Assembly (NCBI GenBank): GCA_036785705.1
Contig: JAWUZG010000001.1
Coordinates: 9,300,001 to 9,364,000, forward strand
Reading direction: 5' to 3'
DNA: 64,000 nucleotides
Source: Acanthornis magna
Taxonomy: Eukaryota > Chordata > Aves > Passeriformes > Acanthizidae
Shown here: positions 1 through 12,400 of the stretch, piece after piece
Numbering within the stretch: the stretch's first letter is position 1
How the letters are laid out: each line of letters begins with the position of its first letter
Translations under genes and position numbers: made by a program
Notes under the pieces: generated by a model
Told to the model about the DNA's origin: nothing
Seen by the model: the letters and a program-made list of their open reading frames with translations, nothing else
The model's database searches: none

Positions 1-235
1 GGCTGCCCTGCCCTTCAGCCACAGCATGGTCACACAAACTACTTTAAATTTGAGGATTTACTACATTCAAAGATGAGGCTTTTAGCATATGATCTCCTTA
101 AGATTCAGTGACCAGCTCTAAGCAGTGTTGCCAGACTAGTGTTAAAACTCCACAGACCTACTTTTGTAGTGGTTTTTGTCTGTACCATTATCTACATTGC
201 CTCCTGGAGCTCTGTAATGTATGACAAAAACTTAC
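1..235 (-). other. CCDC146 intron after exon 17 (partial)
   Basis: Intronic sequence after the donor of exon 17. I looked for the conserved proline-rich CCDC146 tail here and did not find it. No repeat or other gene is visible. Confidence 0.8.
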
Positions 236-484
236 TTTAGCTCTGGCTTCAGCTGCTGCTTTTTGCATCTTCTTACTGCGTTGGAGCTTCAGCCGTTCCA
301 TTTGTCTTTTAGTAGGAGGGGGAAGGCCTCGACTTATCCTCAATGAAGCAGTCATCACAAATTGTTCTTTGTCTCTGACTTCCCGCTGGAGTTTAATGGC
401 AAGTGCTTGCTTCATGGACAACTCTGCAAAAAGTGCCCTTATCTCCTTGGTTTTGTCACTTATCTTCCTCTGCAGTTCGTTGGT
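236..484 (-). CDS. CCDC146: CCDC146 coding exon 17, last one in the window
   Basis: Acceptor tttgcattccag, donor AAA|gtaagttt. The 83 codons start [20 protein letters not shown], include the best conserved block [20 protein letters not shown], and end AEARAK. The terminal exon, encoding the roughly 70-residue tail, is not present at 1-235. Confidence 0.95.
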
Positions 485-3400
485 CTGGAATGCAAAACAG
501 CTGCATTGTAGTTGGGACTTCCCTTTAGGCACTCACTGAGCATGACACGCGGGTCAGCATTAAGGCACATGAAAATAAGTCCAACTTGACAAGGTTTTAA
601 ATAGCATTTCAATACTTGAAAATTACTTAACTCCTGTGATCACTCAGAACCAAAGAAAATTGGCTGCTCAAGAAGTCACATTTACTCCAATGCAAGAGAA
701 GAAAAGCACATTTCTCTTTGCTTCTTGTCCTTTTCAGCTGGACAGCAAAACTCCCCCAGCCCTCAAAGGCCTGGGATCCCAATTCTCTTTGAGTTCATGC
801 ACAGTTAACTTTGTAATAAAGCTGGAATAAGGCCAATTCCTGTGAGATAATTGAGTGATACTGATGCAAGGGCTGTGGGTTCTGCCATTAGCCTTGGAAG
901 GGGGATGAACAGAAAAGGAATGTGACAGGAATCCTTGAGTCTCACTGGAGATGATTTGGAAAAAAACAACAAAACTTAAATAATCTTTAAGTGACTAATA
1001 GGGAATTGGGAGAGTCAGAGCACTTGTGAATGCAACTTTTGGCACACTGCCATTCTTACAGCAGTTTATTAGCCCATGGCCATCATTTCACAAACACACT
1101 TAACATCCATGTTTCTCTGTGTAAAATTAAAGATTTATTATGAAAATAGTTTTTAAGCTTTTATGTGTGCCAAACCTAACATCTAAGAGAAAAAAGTCCA
1201 CCCTGGCCTTGGTTTACATTAATTACTTAGCATTTTTTTCTGTCTTTCCCTCAGCTCTGCTCAATTTGCAGTTTTTTCATTAGGAATATGGAGGCTGGGA
1301 GCATTTTCGGTCTTTCCCAAACAATGTTACTGGCACTTAAAAGAAATAGCTATAGTTGTATGAAAAACCCTGTATTGGAAATGATGTTTCTTGTGTGATT
1401 CTACCTAAATATCAAAGGAACTTAGAGCCAGATACCAAGTTCATATTTTTGTATGTTAGAGTAGAATTGACCTGGCCTTCCTTTAATTCTTTTTTCCCCT
1501 TATTTCTTTTTAGCCTTTGATATGTTTGTTGTGGAAAGGCTGCTAAGTGCATTTTCAAAAGGGGGATCCTACAAAGTTTCTAAGCATCTACTTCAAAAAG
1601 AACTAATCCCGTATTTTGGTGAAAGGTACCGTTTATGGTGCAACTTTCTTTTTAAAAGAAAGAACATTCGCCTAATGGTTTTGGTTTATCTGTATTACTG
1701 TTACTATTCATGTCTATAATTTCTAAAGACTAACTTATGATTTGCCTATCAACATTTCCAGCCACTTTTGTAATTTGCAAGTGAATCACCTCTTGCCCAG
1801 ATACTGTTTCATTTTGTACAGGCTGGCAAGCAGAGGTGCAGTGCTCTTCTTACCCTCTTAGCGAACAGCAGTATGTCCTGCTTGCCAGTCTCTGCCAGGC
1901 CACGGATTCCATCAGTCAGATCGGAAATGTTCTCGCAGAGAAAATCTATCTTCAGCAATCTCTGCTCCTTTTCCATGAGCTCTGCCTCTATCTGCAGCAA
2001 GGAGGAGGGCACAGTGTAAGGAAAGGACAGGGGAAGGTGCAGCACAAAGTGTTCTGTGATTGCCTTGAGCTGCTGAAACAATACCAGTGAACAGCCATAA
2101 ACAAACATCTTCACCATCAGTTTTCTCAAAACTTATACCCTCTCTTCCAAGGATCCGGCCCAAATTGGTTCAGTTGGTTACTGTCAGTTGTATAATTCTT
2201 CCAAATCAGACCAGGTCCTTTTGGGGGCAGGGGTTACACCACTGTTACTGCGTTGCTGTGATTTTCTTGAAAGCAATAGGGTTTTTTCTAGTTGGTTTTT
2301 TTTTTTTTTTTTTAATCTTCTGGTTCCTTGAGTCACACCATAATGGAAGGTTTCAGCTTTTGCTTTAAATACTTTTTCCCTCCTCATGCTAAAAAAATAT
2401 GGGCTCCATAAACAAATTACAACTACAATGACTTTATATCCCAAGGAGATTGAAATAGACATTTAACCTTATAATGACTCCAAGAACCCCTTCTTTTTAA
2501 TGTGCAGGTTGATGATAGCAGGCTGTGTTGTGGCCTGCTCAGCAATGCAGAGCTCCCTCCTGTCAAGAAATACGGGACAGTAAAGCAAAAAGCTCAGGAA
2601 ATTCAAGCAACTGTGTCCAGGGTTTGTCTTTACAAACTGAATTTCAAAAGAAGGACTCGGAGGTTTGCTCTGAGCTTGGTGCTACTGCCCTCACACCTTC
2701 AGAGCCCTTTGCAAATCCCCTCCAAACACTGAACACAGCGGGAGGAGTTTTGTGCTTCTATAAATGGGACAGACAAAACTATATAAGAAAATGCCATTCC
2801 TTTACCTTCTTCCCCCCATACGGAGGGCTCTGAAACTGACTTTCCATTGGATCTAATACTTCCCTTTGAAGTCTCTTGGGGCAGTCACCAGCAGTGCTGC
2901 AGTCATGTGTCAGCTGCTGGGCTGGCCTGGCTGCTGCTTCCACCAAGCTCTGTTTGGTGGCTCCTTGTCTGGCAGAAAAGCAAATCAGTAGAGCCCAGCC
3001 CTGACAAGGGGCAGTGTTTGTGCCACACAGGCAGACTTTGTTCAGAGGCTGGCAGGTCTGCCTCCTGCTCACAGCCCATGGATACTGGTGGAACAGCTCA
3101 TGGCCAGTTACCAAAGACTGACAACCCTGTTTGTTAGCAGTTCATCATTCTGCATTTATCTCCCTTTCTGTGCCTTCCCCTAGTGAGGTGGGGGAAAAGT
3201 ATGCACTCCAATGCCAGGGGTGTGAATGGAGTGGTCAGCAGAGGATGCTGCAGAGCCAGGGGTACCTCACAGAGCTCCCCCTCCCCAGCCTCTGCTGGAA
3301 GAAATCAAAATGTCCCAGGTCCAGTTGACCTGGAAAGCGAACTCTGAGCTGGAGTTCACAATAACCAATCATAACTATTTTAATTCCTCTTAAAGAAAGT

Positions 3401-6400
3401 TTATTTTAAAAATAAAAGACACTGTTCACATTTTCTAAAAGAGGTCAAGCACAGCAGGATAGCTTGTGATGTGAGAAGTGACGTTACCTGTTCAATCCTT
3501 TTTAGCAGCTCAGGTGGAGATGGGTCCTTCCCTCCCATGTCTTGCTTTCTACTCTCACTTGTGGCATCACCATAGTTTTTCTCCAGCTGCTTAACCTTGT
3601 CCTTGCACTGGGAATACTAGCAAATAAAAAGCCACAACAGTTATTTATTCCCACCAAACATCCCCAGACCTTTGTCTGGGGATTTCAATAGAAAAAGTTT
3701 CCTTGTACTGGGAAGGAGGACGGGTAATACAGAAAATTATGAGCCATTTTAAAATTTTCTTTTAAAGGGGAACTACAATGCGACAGTTTCAGGACAGAGG
3801 AAACCCTGCTGTTTCACAGAAATTGAGTTCCACCAGTTTCTTGGTCCTCAGGCTACTTTTTGTTTTTCATCCTCAGGAATACAATAGAAAGCCCTCCTTC
3901 CCTGCTGGTTAGCACTGAAGGTCTCATCCCTACAGGCATCCAAGTCTTCTATGCTAATGTTCCCAGGCATGTGTCCTGAAGTCACTCAGAGGTGACACTG
4001 AGCAATGTGGTACCCTTGGGACTCATAGAGGCAGGTGTTGCCTGACCTTTCTGATATGAGACCTTCCCACGGAATAATGCTTCCCAGAACATGCTAGATG
4101 GACATCCAGGCTCCACGTAAATACTCACTGAAGGAGTGACTGGGGCCATTTTTTCATGTTTCGCCCTGCAGGACTGACAGGGTTGGGGCTGTGTGCTCTG
4201 ATGTGCACCTGGCTGGCTGTCAGTGAGCTGTTAGCGCTGACATAACACTGCCCAAATGTAAATGTTAACCATCCACTGCAGGTGATGATTGATTAAGGAA
4301 ATACGTGGTCACAGGCTCTCAAAGTTAGGAACAATCACCAAAATATAAAGTAAATGTTTAGATGTTGCCAGGATGAGGTTTGTCACTGGAAGTTAACAAG
4401 TCACATTTAACTAGAAAAGAGAAAAGTGATATATATATTCTCAGGTGGCAGTGGAACATTACCAGAACACTTAAATACTTCTTCTCCTAGTAAAAAAGCA
4501 CCACACAACTCACTCCTGTACACTTTGTTTAAAAGCAGCTGAAGTAAAAGCCTTAGATGACTGTAATGAACAATTTCCTCAGCAAACCATGATATTGAAC
4601 ATAGCTAGGTACTGAAATTTATATTTTGCTAACAAATAGCTAAAACTCAAGCCCAGAAATACACAGAGTGGAAGAATGTAAAAGCAGGGCCAGCACAAAC
4701 AGCAGGCTGCAGCTATGCTTCCAGTGATCTTTTCTATCTGGGGCCAAATTTCTCAACCACTAACTCAGGGGAAAATGCCTTGTTGGAGGCAGTGGTATCT
4801 TAATGAGATTAGGGGCAGCTCACCAAGGAAAATTTTGCAGGACTGAATAGTTAATTTAGAGAAGGACTATTGCAGAAAAACCACTGTCCAAAAACCTATA
4901 GAAAGTTCCATATTAAATATAAGTACTAGCCTTACTTTTAAATGGAATATGAATTGGAAGTGATCATATGCAAACCAATCCAAAAGCATCAAAGTGCATT
5001 TAGAGATAACCATGGTATTGTCTGTCTGCCTAAGTAACATGACTGCAGGCATCTTTCTTTGTTTATTTCCTAATTTGTAGTGTTTTCCTTGGACAAGACT
5101 TTATCTGAGTTATAAGAGATTCTAAGCATTAAAACTTAAAAAATCCTTTCTTTCTTAGAGTGGATTTAATACAAGGGATAGGAAAAGGCTCTAGAAAAGA
5201 GGCTTTTCTACATTGAGCTGCAATCAGTCAGGAGGAATTGCTGAAGGATGAACACACAGGAGGGAACACATGTCTACATAAAGCAACTGGTCTGAAAAAC
5301 TGGATATCAGGTGCTTTTTTGAAATCTCAGAGAAGGTAGGTGAGGTATGTACAGCACTAGAAAAGGGCAAATAGAAGACCTATTTTACAAAATGGGGGGG
5401 GGGGGGGAATGGAGCTATGGAACCATAGGTAGCTTATCTTCACTTTCTGAAGAATAAATCTGGAACACATAATTAAGTTTTCCTTGTAGGTATCAAGTAG
5501 AGAAAAAGGGCAGGGATAACAGCCAACATGGGTGTGTTGAGTCATGCCAAACCAGACCAATGTCTACTATGATAATTTCATGGATGAATGGATGACAAAT
5601 AGGTATCATACATTTTGATTTTTATATAGCTTCAATATTTCGTATTATATTCTCATAAGCAAGCAAAGGAAATGGGTTCTTGATGAAAATAGACAATAAA
5701 TACCTCATCAGTAAAATGAGGTTAAGCTCAGAGAGACTGCAACTATTTTTTTGAAAAGATTCAAATTCAAAATTACCTTGGTCTGAAAAAAGGTCTGAAC
5801 CAAAAATATAATAGTAAATAAAAAAATGTAAGTTGCTACATGTAGGCAGGAAAAATTGCCTGTACAAACACAGAGTCAAAGTCAATTGGTTGGATGTCCT
5901 TTCTTTAAAAAGGGTCTGGTTGTTACATACATTTACATGAAGATGAATCACCATGTCATGTGCCAAGAAAGGTGCCACCATACGTGGATGCATAAGCAGG
6001 AAGGTAACCTGCAAGATGCCTGAATGAATCCTTTCACTGCAGCCACAGGTACCAGGCACTGCACCTCAAGATAAATGACCATATTGGCAAAAATAAAAGA
6101 AATGCAGAAAAAGAATGATCTAAGAAATATCTCTAAGAGCTGATTGAAACATACAATGTTGTGTAGCCTAGCAAAAGGATGGGAGAGGAACACGATTAAT
6201 ATCCTTCCAGAAAATTAAATGTTGCAGAAAGGAAAAGAATGGTCTATTTGTCATGTCCCTGAAGAACAGAATACAAACCAATATTCTTACACCACAGCAA
6301 GAAAGATCCAGGCTAAAGGTCAAGAAAACCTCTCCACTGTTAAGGAAAGACTGGGATAGCTTTCTGGGGAAACTGGTTTCCCAGTGATGGCTTGAAAGCA

Positions 6401-9400
6401 CGGCTTAGCCCTCTCAGGAATAACAGGCAATCCAATGTTGGTGTGGGACCAGATTGCCTAGATAAAGCCTTTATCTCTCTACAAGTCCCTTTATTCTATG
6501 ACTGTGATGATGTAGCCTGGAGATTTTCATGGTATTGTATTAAAACCTGGACAAATGTTGTTGCCAAATACCTCAAATAAACAGTCCTTGTGCATTGCCT
6601 GAACTCTAAGGCATGAAAGTCCCATCTACAGCACCATGACAGCTCAGCAGGTCTGCGTGTTGGACTAATTAATGATTAATGCTAAGTATTTCTCATTGAT
6701 GCATGAAGGCAGATTAGTTTTTATGGGTCACTTCAGTCAGCAGGAACAGTCCCTTGATGTGCAGTCCCAATTAAAAGTTACATAGTTTTATGCCTAGAGA
6801 AAACCACCTTACAGTCTGAGCAGGTACTTTTTGTGTAAAGAAATGCCTGTAAATGTTTCTACTTTTAAATCTTTACATTGATGGTAACAAGCCTACCTAG
6901 TCCGTGTTACTAGCACTTGCTTAGAAGAGGTCTGGTCTTGCTTCAGATGATGGTATTTTTTTAGTTAAACTATTCACCAGTGTTTTGTGGAAATAGCTTC
7001 TGATGAAAATCATACAAGTGGATGATTAAGCAGCTCATGTGGAACATAGGAGACCCAGGTGAAGTGTTTGTTCTTGCTGAATTGGCACACAGCCCTGATC
7101 TGGGCTTTTCCCCTTCCCAACGGGCACCACCACTGCTGAGATTATAGATCCATTTTTGCAGCCTGTAAATAGCTCTGATTTTAATTCTTTATATTGATAG
7201 TAATGAAAATCCCCAGTCCATGTTACTAGCACTTGCTTCAAAGAGGGCTGGAATTGCTTAAGACTGAAGGAGGCAGGAAGGGTAGGAAAAGGAGTGGAGA
7301 AGAGAGGTACAGGTACAGGACTCAACCTGCCTAATCCAGACGGTCTGTGACTGTGGGAACTGAACAAAAGCTGAGTCAGATTTCAATGTGGGGTCAAATC
7401 TGTAATCAGGACAGGAACTAGCAATGTGAGTTTGGCAACCAACACCAGAATTCAAATTTGGGCTCATGGTTTTTGTTTAAATCATGGACATAAAGCCAAA
7501 CAATTTGAAACTGCTTTTCATTGGACTGAATTCCTATTGGCAGTGTGAGTAAGAGTATTAATGCTGGAATGGTCGAGCATAAGGAGATGAATGAGTTAAC
7601 AGCCAGGTTGAACCATGTAATATTCAGTAGTCACAGTATCTAGTTACATTTTAAAGGTCGATAACTGATAATTTGCCATTGTTCACTGGAAAATCTCTGA
7701 CTTGGGAACATTTATTAAGACTACTGCATGTATAATATCGCACCACTCTGTATTTTCCTACTTTTTAATTTTATGTCAACATTGCAAAAAGGTTTAAAGC
7801 ACCTGCAAGAATAGCCTCCCTATAACAGCGATTTTAGATTTAACATGAACTATCATCATTAGGGAGAAAGCTGCAGGAATGCAGAACAGAAAAAGCAAAG
7901 TTTCATGCTTGACTGTCAGTTCACAACAATCATCTGCATTTTGCTACTGTATTTGACTCAGTCACTCTCAGTCTCATTTTAATCTTACCTGAAGACTTTG
8001 GGGTCTTCTGGGATTTTTTTCTTTAGTCTTCTTTTTTTTTTTTTTTTTTTTTTTTGTACTGCTTCAGTTCATTGTTTAAATCTGTGATGGCCCTGCAAAC
8101 TTCTTTGGGGTATGACTTGCATGAGGCATTGTACTATGTTTTATTCTTGTAGCAGAGCATACAATTTCTTGAAAAGGCCAGAAGTAAGAGAATAGTGCAA
8201 GCACTATTAAACAGTGAGTCACAGCTCCCATCGATGCAAGTTTGAAAGGCAATGGTACACCCTAATTTATGATTTTGTGCAGGCACTAACGGAGTATGTA
8301 TGGGAAAAATTACCATCTGGAGATAAGGTCAAAAGTAAATGAGCCATTTCAAAAAGCTAGGAAAGAATGTACCAAGCACTGCAGTTTGTTAGTTGTTTAA
8401 TGCTATTTTGTAACTAGAGCTAAAACTTACACTGTTTTTGCCCAGAAGATATGTGGATTATATCATTGTAGGCAGCAGAGTTTCCAGAGTAGGCTCAGGG
8501 TCAAGTGTGAATTGGGTTATTATTTTAGAAATCTGATGGTCTAAGTGTATCTCCCACCCCTCCACCTACTCCATCAATACAGTTTTAACAAATTTTTTCT
8601 ACAGTCCCATTTTTCCCCCATGACTCCCATTCTCCAGCTTAGTCATACTGACATTTCAGGCTATGGGGTGGCTATGGGGTGGGATTCCATACCCAGCAAG
8701 AATTTAGCAAGTGTGAAACAAAGAGCATCAGCCAGTTACATATAAGCATAGAAACTCACATCTGTGAAGTTAAAAACATGTATCAGTGTTTTGCTAGACA
8801 AGTGTATTACTAAACTTGCTGTTTTAATAAACCTTGCACATCCAGACATTTTTTTCCCCTATGAAATCACCTTGAATTTTAAAATACGGAATGATAGTAA
8901 AAAAAGGCTTCCTTTAACACCAACCTGTATCTGAAGTCTCACCAGATGTGCATCCAAGGCATTCTTCACTGGGAGTTCATCAAAACACAATTTAATCTCT
9001 CTTTTTTTCTCAGCTACCTTCAGCTTCAGAAAATTGATTTTTTCATCCATAACTTGCATCTTAATATCTCCGTATTTACACATCATCTCTTGCCTGTTTA
9101 TTTTTTCATACAAAAAGCCTAGTTCTTCTTCTCGTTTTCTGAGCAGAAGACCACTGAAATAAGGCCAAAATGAAAAGATAATTTTAAAACAAAATTACTC
9201 GTATTCAGTGTATTCCATTCAAGAACATAAAATGTGATGTTAAAAGATAGTAATAATCTGGGAAAATGTATGAAGCTTTCACAAATATTATTTTAATCTA
9301 ATGACAGCATTTAAAATAAGTAACAAAATAATTGCAATGTGAAAATCAGAGAAAAAACTCTTGGAAATGTTACTGTTGTCTCACATAATTTTTAAGGTCT

Positions 9401-12400
9401 TCTGGCCTTCCACAGCATTTAAAAATGGATTAAGATTAGAGAGATTTACATAATCTGCATTTTGGTACCTTATCTGTTCACAATGCACAAACAGAGCAGG
9501 AGGTCATAAATTCTCAAGGCATTCAGTAGCCAAGCTACCACATTTTTTGAATAATAGTTCTGAAGAATGAGCATGATCACCAGTGGAGAAACATCCACGT
9601 AATGCAGAGCAGCACTGGCAGTGCAGTGAGGCAAACTGGTCAGCAAAACATTGCAGTGCCACAGACATTTAGCATTCCTAATGAGGAATGCTCATAAGCT
9701 GAAAAATATTGTTGCTTCATGAATGTCAAAATTAAACACCACCTTAGATCAAATTTATGAATGTACCTTTCATTTTGTTGCTGAATAACCCTTTCACATT
9801 TCTTGCGTATCTGCAAAATTTCCTCTTCAATGAGTGTGACTGTAGTGGTAAGTCTGTCAACATTCAAATACTTTTCCTTTTCTTTATTCTCTAGCATCTC
9901 TTGTACAACTTTGCAATAATCCTTTTTGATCAGCTCTATTGCTCTCACATTCTTTTTAATCTTCAGATGCTCATCCTGCAATTTTCTTTAACATAACAGA
10001 AATGTGGGAATGTTTTTAGTCCTTTCAATTTGAAACAAATTTCAGCAATTAAAAGCAGAGCTTAAATTTATTTCTCAAGGACACAAAGGCTCCTCTATGT
10101 CTCTGCTTCACAGAAGCATTACAAGAAGAAAGACTCTCTGAGAACAGTTTTTCTTTGCAAGCTCTTTCCAGCTTGAGAAGAAGTGGATTCTGGCACAAGA
10201 AAAATGTTATATAGGGAGCACTGCACTACATCTCTTTTCTTCTCTACTAGGTAGCCCAAGTAGCAATAAAAATAAAGTTCAAAAGCAGAAGCACAAACTA
10301 TGATGAAAAGTCTTAATGTGTAGAAATTCTGCCCTTCTATTTAAAGAACAATATTTTTAAAAAATTGTGGTTTTAACTCAAAGCTCTCCAAATGTATTGT
10401 TTATATGTTAATATGTCACAACAGTAACGCATGAAACAAAATGATGAGATTGCCCCCTTGACAGATAAAAAACATCATAGTGAAAGACTAGTGACAAAAT
10501 CACATAAAAATAAAGATCTCATCATTTCCAGCATCCTTGTTGCTCAGTGGATGATGGTCTCTCACTTAAAAGACAGATTCTTGTCAGCACATGGACCATT
10601 CTCTTGCTCACAACACGGAACTTAGAGTTATTGCATTTAATCTGTGGTAAGTATCACTTCTGGATTGAGACACAACATTATCTACACTGGGAAGTTTGTC
10701 ACATCAACATACAAAAGAGGTAGTGAAAGGAGAAGCACAGTCCCCGCTGAAATACAGACGTGCAGATGAAATATCCTTCCCCCATGGGCTCCATCATTAA
10801 ACTGCTGAATTGCTGTATACAGGACAGGGAGATGCATTCTTTCATTTTCCCTACATGTATAAAACTTTGAGTACCACAGGGCATTACTGAATTAAATTAA
10901 ATTTCTGTAATTCAAGATTCAGACTGAAAGTATGACAGTGTTGCAGAAATGCAAAGTGTTTTAAATATTTTCTGAAAATTTGTCTTACTTGGACTGATAC
11001 TCTGTCCTCCAAACTGTATAGGTTGCAGTGAAGTCAGTGATAATGAAACTAAAGACTACTGCTGGGATTAAAAATACTTTTCATAGGCAACAGAGTTACT
11101 GAAAATTCAATATCTTTGACTAGTTTTAAATCTAGGTTTGCAGAGACCAAAATAACTGTTGGATCTGTACCACATAGGGTCATCTATAATAATGATATAT
11201 TTCTGGTATCTATACAATATTTGTCTTACTAGCTCTTTTTTGTTTTTCTTCTTTCATCAACTGGGAAGGTCTCAAAAATTTTACCACAAAAAGTCAGCTT
11301 GTACATATTGACAAAATCACTTCAATCACTGAAGTTCCACTTCTTTTTTAGCTATTTCTAGCATGATTGAAATAAAACTACTAGGAGATTCACAATAAAT
11401 ACTTAGTGTATTCTTTCTCTGATTGAGCAATTTTTTGGCACCAAACAATGAAGTTTTGGGAAAATCAAGTTATTTTTAGCTACTCAGTTTTGGTTTTCCT
11501 GTTTTGCTTACACAGTTGGCTATTCATTGTCTCCCTACTTGCCCAAGTACTGATTTCCAAGATACTGTAATTCTGTCTATATTGCAGAATTTCATCACAA
11601 GGATGACAAAAATATGACAAAAAAGATATCCTCACTAAATAATGGTATAGGAAAAAGTCACAAGCACCAGCTATTCTGCCTCATTTTCTTTGTTGTGAAT
11701 GTAACCTTTCATTTTTTCTAAGATTGCTTGGAAATTGAAACCACATTTTAGCTGAAATAAATGTTATCTAATAAACTTCAAAGTGAGTTTGAACCAAAAT
11801 CCCCAATTTGTTTTCATTTAATAATTGGACAGCCACATTCCTAGCTAGTGACTCATTTAATAGTCCCATGCACCACTTCATTGGGGAATCAAATGTGTCA
11901 GACTTCTTTTTCTCTAAGGACAGCAAATAGGAGTGCAGTGGTTGCTCATGTTCAGTGAAACAGCATGGTAATGCAAAAACTGAGAGATCCAAGGACTGTG
12001 ATATAAAGGATGGGAAAGTGAGGGAGTTGCCAAACTTCAGAAGTGCTTTCTGCCAAGCAGTGATGCCCAAGCTAGTTGTGAAGTGTTAGTGGGATAAGAA
12101 ATTGGAACAGATTATGAGGGGTTGTTGCAAAATGGTTTTGTTTTAACCAGATTTTAAAAATCAGGATACTAACTATCACAGATGATATGGGCATAATTGA
12201 AGATGGAATAGATTCCCTCCTAAGATTTTTTCCAATCTTACATTTCTGTAATTGTGAACTACCACGTACTTTAAACTCACCTTTCCTTGCTTATAACAGC
12301 ATTCCTTAGATTTTCTATTTGATTTTCTAGCAATTTTACCCGGTTTTCAGCTTCCCTTGCTCTGCACTGAGCAGTGCTCATCAATTGTATGGATTTAGCT

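Larger units (their letters stand above)
3617..8924 (-). other. CCDC146 intron between exons 14 and 15
   Basis: A 5.3-kb intron. It holds a 14-G run (5394-5407), a 24-T run (8032-8055) and a diverged direct repeat of about 106 bp (6845-6950 and 7161-7266). No coding sequence recognised; the ~145-codon open frame on the minus strand at 5622-6059 looks like chance. Confidence 0.75.

Noticed and set aside
5622..6059. 145-codon minus-strand open frame as an exon
   Set aside because: CCDC146 exons 14 and 15 join in phase without it, and the composition looks like translated AT-rich noncoding sequence.
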